Positions 1 through 9,900 of a stretch of 14,255 bases of DNA are shown here, one piece after another; position 1 is the first letter of the stretch; the number at the start of each line of letters is the position of its first letter. Source of the stretch: an uncultured Chlorobiota bacterium (GTDB lineage: Bacteria; Bacteroidota; Kapaibacteriia; OLB7); NCBI GenBank assembly GCA_946481475.1, contig CAMLOB010000026.1, forward strand, positions 1 to 14,255, in the 5' to 3' direction. Under the pieces are notes generated by a model. It was not told the origin of the DNA. It was given only the letters and a program-made list of their open reading frames with translations, and made no database searches. The position numbers and the translations under genes were made by a program.

Positions 1-1
1 A

Positions 2-904
2 CTCTACAACGACCAGTGGGCCCTCGTCCCTCCGCTACGAACCGTCAACAAGGATATCCACAGGGCCACCTACACCGAGGCGGTCGGGGTCTTCTACCGG
101 GCCGACCGGCTGACGTTCACCGGCCCCTACGTCTGGCCGCAGGCACGCCAGGAGACCGGTCCCTCGGTCCCTCCCGGCGCAACGGCGGCAACCTATCCCG
201 ATCCCTGGAATCAGACTCTTCCCAACGGCACGACCGCAGCGGCACAGTGCAAATTCTATTCCGGCGGAAGCCAGCTCACGTTTCCGAATTCGGGAGATCG
301 CCGTCCGGTGCTGACGACATTCACCGAAATCGGCGGGCTCAACCGGAGGTTCAAGATCTTCGCCGTCCACACCACGCCGGGAGCCGACGCCCAGACGGCA
401 ACGGCAAGAATGCTGGGCATGGCCGAGGCGATCCCGGCCGACGATGAGATATCGGTCTTTGCCGGAGACTTCAATGTGGACGCCATCAAGAATCCGCGTG
501 CCTTCTTCACCTCGATCCCGATGCTGTACGGTTTCGACTATACGATCCAGCCGGAACCGACGGTCTACAAGCCGACAACCGGACGGCTGGACCGGCAGGC
601 AACCCCCGCAAGCTACAGGCCGCAGAAATCGCTGGACAACTTCTGGATACGCTACGGCGTGAACGTCCGCCCGCTGGGAGTTCCGCCCGGATATGTTATC
701 AACCGGGTGATCGACGGCACCGGCATCCCCCCCGGACTTCCGTGGGACATGCTGGACGGACTGGAGGAGATACAGGCACTCGGAACTCCGGACGAACGGA
801 ACTCCGTCTTCCGGGAACTTGTCAACTTCGGTCACCTGGCCGCACCGAACGGGGCGACAAGGGGGGGGACGAGCGATCACCTTCCGATCATTGTCGACAT
901 CTGA
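2..904 (+). CDS. Endonuclease/exonuclease/phosphatase (EEP) family protein, 3' part only
   Basis: This is the C-terminal 300 residues of an EEP-superfamily (DNase I-like) metal-dependent hydrolase; the start lies before the window and the frame is open from base 2. Visible family features are the segment TEAVGVFYRADRL (near bases 86-124), typical of the strand that precedes the active site in DNase I-like proteins, the strand FKIFAVHTTPG, the motif FAGDFNVD (458-481) whose Asp and Asn are catalytic in the family, and the terminal SDHLPI motif (872-889) that supplies the catalytic Asp-His pair. The N-terminal metal-binding Asn/Glu motifs are off the window. Family members cut DNA, RNA, phosphoinositides or sphingomyelin, and the substrate cannot be told from this fragment. 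The protein ends four residues after the SDHLPI motif, with no T9SS tail or other C-terminal domain. A run of eight G lies just before the SDH codons. The giant gene follows after 94 bases on the same strand. I am confident of the superfamily and unsure of the substrate and location. Confidence 0.87.
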   Translation, partial: LYNDQWALVPPLRTVNKDIHRATYTEAVGVFYRADRLTFTGPYVWPQARQETGPSVPPGATAATYPDPWNQTLPNGTTAAAQCKFYSGGSQLTFPNSGDRRPVLTTFTEIGGLNRRFKIFAVHTTPGADAQTATARMLGMAEAIPADDEISVFAGDFNVDAIKNPRAFFTSIPMLYGFDYTIQPEPTVYKPTTGRLDRQATPASYRPQKSLDNFWIRYGVNVRPLGVPPGYVINRVIDGTGIPPGLPWDMLDGLEEIQALGTPDERNSVFRELVNFGHLAAPNGATRGGTSDHLPIIVDI

Positions 905-998
905 AGAAGTGTGACCGGGACAAGGCATCGCACCCCATACGAATCCGACAGAGTACCAACAGAGCATTTGAACTTTCCGAACCCATAGAGACGAGATC
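905..998. other. Intergenic gap between EEP gene and giant gene
   Basis: Ninety-four bases without a gene. I see no hairpin terminator and no convincing promoter, so co-transcription of the two flanking genes is possible. An in-frame TGA at 969-971 precedes the giant gene's ATG, which fixes 999 as its first ATG start. The bases before the ATG hold only weak purine-rich Shine-Dalgarno-like stretches (AGAG at 987-990, GAG at 993-995), as is common in Bacteroidota relatives. Confidence 0.6.
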
Positions 999-3900
999 AT
1001 GGACTCCAAACAACTGGCCGACCTGCTCCGGGGACAATCCGCACAGCCGCCGCATCAGATTCTGCTCGACGACAGCACGCTGGAGCGAACGGGATTGAGC
1101 GCCCTCATCAAACAGGACCTCCTGCTGGCGAGCGGCGCGCTGGTCCTGACGGTCGATCCGGATACCATTCCGCAGAATCCTCCGGCAACGGGATTCACGC
1201 TGGATGCGACCGTGCCTGAGGGGACGGCCGCCTTCCTGAATCTTGACGGAAGGGACTGTACGATCGACTTCATCGTCGGCACACAGGTCGATATCGTGAT
1301 GACCGTGCAGACGCGGGAGGGGGGGGGGAAACCGATAAGCTGGAAGTTCAGCGACAGCTTCCCCGAGCTTGCCGGTCTCTTCTATGATATGCTGACCTAC
1401 AGCGATCCCGAACTGATCTTCGCCTCGATCGTCTCGGGGAGCACCCCGGTCGGACTGAGCTTTGACGGGAGCCTGCAGATGACCGGGCTGCTGAACTACA
1501 TCGCGCAGGTCATCGGTTCCAGCAGCAGCTACCCGTTGCTCGGCGAACTGTCGCGGGACGAAAACGAGAACCTGAGCTTTGATCTCGGCGCAAACCTGAA
1601 CGTCCCCTCCCTCTCGCTCGGCACCATCGTCACGATGAACGATCTGATCGCCGGAGTGGGATACAGCAGAGTCCAGGCATCCGACGGAAGCACGGTCACC
1701 CTCGCACAGCTCTATCTGGGGGCAACGGTGACCTTCGAGAACGACAGGGGAACGAAGCTTCCTCTGGATATCCGCGTGCAACTTCCGATGCAGTCGGGCC
1801 TGCCGATGCTTGTTCTGCAGGTGCTGCCGGTTCCCGGTTTCGATACCAGTCTGGACCGGCTCGGGAGTCTGATCGGGGGGGAATCGTGGGACAGCTTCTT
1901 CACCGGACCGGGGGAGCAGTTGAAACCCTACTTTGAAACCTTCGGCCTGATCGGATACGGTGCAACGTTCGGACTGAGCGACCTGTCGGTGATCTCCTCC
2001 AGCCTCAATGTCGGGACACTGAAGGACTGGACGATGTGGGGGGACTACAAGCTGCGGTTGAACGGAAACTGGACGATCGTCTTCGGCTCCCCCTCGGTCT
2101 CCACACTTACGCTTCAGGCACTTTTCATTTTCAAGACAATCAACTTCGAGGTCACGGTCGTCCTGCCGAACCTGACGATCAGCGGGCAGCAGACCGGAGA
2201 CCCGTTGCAGTTGAACCTGAGCCAGTTGAATCAGTTGTTCGACAACGGTCTGACGATTCCGAACGATCTGCTGCAGGTGGAGATTTCGAACTTCAACATC
2301 AGCATCGACATCCCGAACAAGCAGTTCAACATCGGCGCCTTCGTCAGCGCCAGCGTCAGTCTTTTCGGGACGGAGCTTCTGGCGATCCAGAACATGAACG
2401 TCGCCATCGCCGTCGACGCATCGCAGCCGACGCTCGGCTACACGGCGAATCTGAACGGCATCGTGAAGCTCGGTCCGATCTCGGTCCAGGCCGACGCCAC
2501 GCTCAGCAACCAGACCGACACCGTCTTCTCGCTCCACCTTGTGGACGAAACGCTCGGCTCGATGCTGAACCATCTGGTCCACCTGGTCGATCCGACGTTC
2601 AACGTCAGCTTCGGCGATCCGTGGAACAGGATTCTCGACATCAGTCTGGACGCTCTTGTGCTGAAGGTCAACGTCACCAAGGGGATCGTCACTCTTACCT
2701 ACACGCTGCCGAACCCGCTCGATCTGGTCTTCATCAAAATCGACTCGTTCGGTCTGAGCTACACACGGGGGAACACGAACGCCAGTACGACGAAGATCGA
2801 AATCTCCGGCAGCTTCTTCGGTCAGCAGTTCGGCGGAGGAGGGAACAACGGTCAGTTGGGGGCCAATGGGGCGAACCCGCCGTTGTCGTGGGATCCGATC
2901 AACGAGAATCCGCCGGCAATCCCGAGCGGCTCGCCGTCGATCTTCGACCTTCAGTACGCAGGACTCGGCCAGCATATTGCGTTCGATGGAATTGAGCTGA
3001 CGACGATCACCGAGGTGATGGATGCGTTGCGCAAATCGGTCCTCCCCTCCCCCGCCGGAGCGCTCCCGCCGTTCGGACAGAACGGGCTGGCCTTCAGCGA
3101 GGAGAGCAACTGGCTGATCGGTGCGCAGTTCAGCATCATGGGAACCGTGTCGATCAGTGCGATCTTCAACGATCCGAATCTCTACGGCATCCTGATTCAG
3201 CTTTCGGGAGAGAAGGCGAAGATCTTTGCCGGACTCAGCTTCGAGATTCTCTACCGGAAGGTGACCGAAACGATCGGCGTCTACCACATCGAACTGAAGC
3301 TGCCGGACGCGATGCGGAATCTGCAGTTCGGTTCGGTCTCGATCACACTGCCGGTTGTGGTGCTGGACATCTACACGAACGGTAATTTCAGGGTCGACTT
3401 CGGCTTCCCGAAGGGACTCGACTTCTCGAACTCCTTCTCGATCCAGATCTTTCCCTTCGTCGGTTACGGCGGTTTCTACTTTGCACTGCTGAACGGGGCG
3501 ACCTCGTCGCGGGTTCCGCAGATCACCAACGGCACTTTCTCGCCGGTGATCGAGTTCGGGTTCGCCCTCTCGATCGGCGTCGGCAAGACCGTCAACGCCG
3601 GTATTCTCTCGGGGGGCATCACCGTGACGGTGATCGGCATTCTTCAGGGAGTTCTCGGCTGGTTCAATCCGACCGACAACTCGCCGAAAGAGGTCTACTA
3701 CTGGATACAGGGGACCATAGCGATTGTCGGGCGACTCTACGCCACGATCAACTTCGCCATCATCCAGGCCACGGTCGACGTCACCGCTTACGCGAGCGTG
3801 ACGCTGACCATCGAGGCGCACCAGCCGATCTACATCGCCATCAGCGCCGGGGTCTCGGTGAAGGTAAAAGTCAAGATCGTCTTCTTCACGATCAGTCTCA

Positions 3901-6900
3901 GCTTCAAGGCGACGATCAGCGCATCCTTCACCATCGGTTCGGCTTCGCCGACACCGTGGCAGGTGGCCTCCGGGAACAAAGTATCGTCGAGCGCACAACT
4001 TCAGATGCTCCGTGGCCAGCAAACGCTTCACACCTCCCGTCCGTTCCGTCCCGGCTACGCCCGTGCCCTTCGTCTATCCTCGCTCGCCGCTCAGGGACCG
4101 ATCACCGACTGGCCGGCCGTTACGGTTCTGCCGGGGGGGGCGCAGAAGATCACGATCTGGACCATGCCCGCCTTCACGAAATCGGCAACGTCCGGCAAGG
4201 GTGAAGCGATCATGATTCTGGCGGCGGAGAACTCGATTCCGCCGAGCGCCGGAACGATTCAGGAGCATCAGATGCTCCACGGAGCCGATCCGGCATCGGC
4301 CCCCTTCAACCTGCTGATGCAGGGAATGCTGGGGTGGGGAATCTATGTGATAACCGACGGCGGCTCGTCGGTGACGGCCGATCAACTGACCGCACTGCAA
4401 CTCCAGTTGAACGATCCGGCAACCACTGCCGCGGCATTCGATTACGATACGCTGACCGCCTTCCTGGCAAAGAACTTCACGTTCGACGTGACGCCGACAA
4501 CTTCCGTGGCGAGCGAAACCGGCGTGGCGATCTTCCCGATGGTCCCGGCAATTACACTGACCGACACGGCCGGGACAAACGTCGACTTCAACACGTTCAA
4601 CAAGGTCGACCTGACCTATCAGGAGAAGGTGGCGGTCTACTTCCAGTTGCTGCAGACGCAGTTCGACGAGCGGAATAACGGATCGGATAATTTGCAGGCG
4701 ACCGAAGAGGACACTTCGATATCGATGGCGAAGATCATCTTCTCCCGCTACTTCAACATGCTGATGTCGGCCGGGGTGCAGGCGGCAATCGATTTGCTGA
4801 CGACCTATCCTTTCACAACGTCCGGAAGCGATCCGATGAGCATCGCCGACGTCGGCTCGGCGATCGGAGACGCCGATCTGGTGAACGATCCGCTCCGGGT
4901 GGCGACGCCGAACCAGGACAAGAAGGTACTGAACGCCGGAGCGATCATTTCGCTCCCCGATGTCGTCCGTCAGATCCGCTCGGGAGAGGACCTGAGCGCC
5001 ATCGCCACGGCCATGGCCGCTCTTGGAGCGTTGACCACAGAGGGAAAGCCCTACACGGCGGCCGATCTTCTGGAGGTAAATCTCGATTCCAACGGCATCT
5101 TCAACGCCGGAACGCTTTTCCCGGTAACCGGTCTCGGCTACACGACGCAGGAGAACGACACGCTGAACCTGATCGCCTCGCGCATTCTGCTGCGGGCAAA
5201 CAGCACGCAGCTTCTCAACCTGATCACCGGCAGCGCCGAAGCGGTGCAGGGACTTCTGGAGCTGAACCCGTCGATCACCGATCCGAACGGACAGATTGCT
5301 CCGGGGACGACGATCACGCTGCCGGAAGGAGCCTCCTACACATCGGCCCCCGGAGATACGCTGACGCTGATCGCCTCCTACTTCCTCGGTGAGGCACAGG
5401 GGGTGTTCGATCTGGTCACGTTCATTCCGGAACTGCTGAAACAGAATCCGAATCTGCCGGTGACCGATCCGCTGCAGCCCCAGCCGGTCGGAACGGCGAT
5501 CTCGATACCGACAGTCAACCGGGTGATGGCATCGGGGGATACGGTCAACTCGCTGACGACGACGCTGATCACGACGTCGGCAATCATTCAGACAAACATT
5601 CTTGCGATCCCCTCCTCCACTCCGCTGCTCGCTCCGCAGGGAGTTCTGCGGGTTCCGCTCCGCTACGCGCTGAAGGCCGACGACACGTTCAGCGGTATCG
5701 CCGGAACGTTCGATCTGACGTTGCAGTACCTTGCCGAGCAGATGACCGAAGCGGTGGACGGGACGGTGCCGAAGGTTTTCGGGACAAATCAGGAGATCGT
5801 CATCAGCGATCTGGGATCGATCCGGATCACGACATTGATGAGCAACCTTCTGAACCAGGCCGAGTGGAACAACGCGTCGGGTCAGGTCTCACGCTTCCTC
5901 CTCTCGGGTCTGCGTCTCCCCGATCCGAACGACGCCTACTTCCAGGGACTGACCGTAGAGGATCTGTACGATCCGACGAAGCTGGGTCCGATCGTCACCG
6001 CACCGATGTTCGGACTGACCGGACAGCAATACACGATCGATGTGCCGGCCCCTTCCGGATACGAGATCACACTGAAAAATCAGGCGGGTGTGTCGTGGCT
6101 GACGTTCGACTCGCAGAATTCGGCCACGTTCGGACTGACCGACGATCAGGCAAAACTGCTGCAGACGATTGCCGACACGCCACTGACGCCCGGCATCGAG
6201 ACGCTGACCCGTCTGGCGCTCTACCAGATGGTTCCCCCACGCATCGCGATTCTGAACCACGTCGCGTGGCAGGCGGCAGTCCCGCCGGAACTCGACAAAG
6301 AGAATGGAGGGGGGGCGGGGAATCCCTCGATCTGGCTCTTCCCGGACGAACTGGTTCTGAGGATTGCCGCGGGGACGGGATCGACTTCCGCATCATCGCT
6401 GCTGTACGAACTTGTGCTGGCAAGGGAGACCGGTCCGAACTCGCTCGACACCGAGCAGATCGCCTCGTATGCGTGGGGAACGGTCGTCGACATCCCGATC
6501 GCCCTGCCGGTGACCGACAGTTCGACGAACTCAACGGCCAACACCTACGTGGTCAACGGTGCGGACGACACCGGGGCAAGTCTGCTGCAACAGGTCTACG
6601 CCTACCTGACCGGTCCGGAGGGATCGAAGGATTCGGCAACGCTCTATCTTCTCTACTCGCCGAATCCTGCAGGAGGAAATCCGAGCGGATTGATTACCGA
6701 TAAAATCACAACGGACACGACATACCTGATCAAGACCAATCTCTCGACGCTGACCCACAGCGCGAACACGGTCTTCCTGCAGGATTCGATGCTGACCGGA
6801 GATCCGACCGACGTTTACGCCGCGCCGATCACCGATGTGGCCGATTTTCTTGCCCTCCTCTGGGAGGCAAGCATTACGCGAAACGGCGGGTTCTTCCTGA

Positions 6901-9900
6901 ACTACGTCAACGCAAACGGCGGCGCGGGACTTCCGGCGGACGTCTTCGGAACGGAGACGACGGCGACGATCTCGCTTCTGATTCTTCTCGACTCGCAGAC
7001 CGAAACGAAGGATGCGCCGATTCTCCCCTTCAACAATTGCGGCGTCGTCGGAGTCAACATCGACACGACGTCGTCTTCGGTCTTTGCACAACCGGCCACG
7101 TGGACCGTGGTCGAGAACGATTCGCTGACATCGGTACAGACAGGATTCAACGGATTGTGGGGGACGAGCTTCTCGGTGCTGGACGTTGCAACGTTCAACC
7201 AGACGGTTCCGCTTCTGCTGAGAGTGGGAGCGACGATGACGATACCGGGGCAGAACGATCCGTACGAGATTCTCTACGGCGACACGCTGGCCGGCATCGT
7301 TGCGAAGTTCAACGTGCAGAGTCTGCAGGCACTGATAAGTGTCGGGTCGAACGCCACGGCGGCAATTCTGGAGACAGGAGCGCAGATGCAGTTTGCGCAG
7401 AACGTTCTGCAGCCGACCGCGACGGTCCCGCCGGGGACGGTCGGATTCGAGATCACGCGGACGAACCCCGATCCGGACAACGCTCCGTACAGTCAGTTGA
7501 CGCCGGATCAGATCGTCGGAACGCTCTTCAACCTTGCAGGCTACAACATCGCCCCTGCCGGAGTCTTCATCAAGAGCGGCGCCGGTCTTCCGACGACTCC
7601 GTCCGACAGTCTGCAGGACCAGACCGACGGGCTTCAGGCGCGGGAGGCGGACGAGACGACCGACGCCAACTGGTTCTATCATCAGACGCTTGTGGTTGCC
7701 CCGTTCAGCAATGTGCAGAACGGAAGCGCATCGGCGGCTCTTCCGGCCGCCTCGGCCAACCCGTACAACGGGGTCGGCTATGACAAGGGGGCGAAGCAGA
7801 TCAACCGGGTGACGATCGGTCTCGACCTGCAGGATATCTACGGAAACATTCAGGCCCTCCCCTCTCCGTTCGATTCGCTGGATGTGCCGGTCGGATATTT
7901 CGACAACGTGATCAATCCGGGAAGCTGGCCTTCGCTCGCGATCGCCTACGACGTGTCGGGCAGCCCGGTCACGATCTCCCTGTCGATGACGATGCAGCAG
8001 GTCCGCTACATACCGGGAGTCTCCGTATCGGTCCCCTCGGCACTGGCGGCGATTGCGGCCGATCTGACGACCTACAGGAGTGTCTACTATCAGTTGATCC
8101 AGCCCGATCTCTCCTTCTCGCTGAAGACGACGCTCGACGCCGATTCGCTGTCGGGTTCAACGCCGAAGTATCCGCTGGCGAACACTCCTTTCCTCGCCTT
8201 CGCCTTCGGCGCCTATATCTACCTGAACGCCCTATCGACGATGAAACAGGTCGGCGTGACGATTCAGGGGAGTTCCACTTCCGTCTTCGATCTGACCGAT
8301 CTCTACGGCGTGACCGGAGCGCAGTTGTTCACGGAGAATCAGAACACGCTCTACAGCACGTTCTTCGGGTCAACGGTCATCAACGTGCCGACGATGTACA
8401 CGATGGTCGACGGCAATTCGCTCGGCTCGGTCGTCGCCGATCCGCAGTGGAGTTCCTACAAGTTGACGGTTGCGGGTCTGGCCGAAGCGAACAAGTTGGT
8501 CCCGCTGAGTGCCGGAATCGACTTCATCACGCCGAAACGGACGGCAACCGCATCGGCCTCGGATTCGCTGAATAGTCTTGCAACAAGGGGGCGGGCATCG
8601 GCCGAGGGAGTGGCGAACGCGAACGGGCAGCGAACCGACATTCTGAAGGAAGGGACGGTCTTCACCGTCGGCACGCAATCCTACACGCTCGGAAAGAACG
8701 ACTCGTTTGCAAACGCCGCATCGAATCTGGGAACGACGGTCGATGCGGTGGCGACGGCAAACCAGTGGCTTCAGGGAATTTTTGTGGAGAACGCATCGCT
8801 CGACATCGTCGACGTTCTGGCGGCCGACGGGGATACGCTCCTCTCCCTTGCGACAACCTACAACGGCGGGGACATCGGCGCGTTTGCAACGGCGAACGAG
8901 GCGATCCGAACCCCCTTCACACCCGGAACCGCGATTCTGATCGGGGTGAATCCGTCGCCGACGCCGCCGGAAGCGGACGACACGTTGCTGACGTTTGCGC
9001 AGCGGAACAGGGTGACGATCGACCAACTCGGGAACGCAAACGCGACGAAGGGGGCGGTCTTTGTCGACGGTGCAACGGTCGACATACCGGGTGTGCTGCT
9101 GAACGACTCGACAACGCAGTATGCGACATACTCGACGAAGGGGGCCGACAAACTGAACGATATCGCGACGAAGTTCGGAACGAACCCGGGAGGCATCGCC
9201 GTACTGAACCCGGATGTTCCGGGACTCTTCCTGGCCGGACAGACGATCACCGACACGACGAGCGGGAAGTCTGTGACGACGGCTGCCGGAGATACGTTCG
9301 ATCTGATCATTCAACGCTTCAAGGATGCGGGGGTAACCGTCACGCTTCAGCAGCTTGCCGACGACATCGCGACGCAGGCCGATTTGATTGCACCGCAGAG
9401 CCTCTGGATAACGCCGCCGATGACCGGAAACGCCAACGGAGGGAATCCCGACGGAACGCTGGAAGGTCTGGCGGCCGCCTACAACACCGATGTGCAGACG
9501 ATAGCCACAGCAAACGGAGCCACACTCGGCGTCCTGGCATCGGGCGTTCAGATCACGCTCCTGGGCGTGTCGATCACGACGAACGACAAGGAGACGCTGA
9601 ACTCGATTGTGAACCGGCTTGCCGAGCAAGGGGTTACGACAACCGTAACCGATGCGGCAACGGCTCTGGCATCGGTCAAGGGACTGGTAGCCGCTCAGGG
9701 GAAAGTGACGCCGATCCCTCCCCCATCTCCGGCATCGAACAGCACGCAGATCAGTCTGAAGTTTACCGAGGCGGTCTTCCCGCTCAGCGTCAATATCGTC
9801 CTGTCGCGGAATACGGACTGGATCGATCCGGACTTCAAGACGGTGCAGAGTGTGGCGACGGCAAGCTACAGTGTGCCGCCGACACCCGATCCGTCAAACG

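Noticed and set aside
888..4031. A 1047-codon open frame on the minus strand opposite the giant gene
   Set aside because: Its translation is dominated by Arg, Asp, Gln and Val with no recognisable motif, and it mirrors the regular GC-rich codon pattern of the plus-strand gene, which has clear repeats and domains. It is a composition shadow.
8370..9629. Long minus-strand and other-frame open frames over the LysM block C region, including a 582-codon plus frame at 8765-10513
   Set aside because: They lie fully inside the giant gene, are Arg/Gly/Asp-rich with no motif, and are explained by few stop codons in GC-rich sequence.
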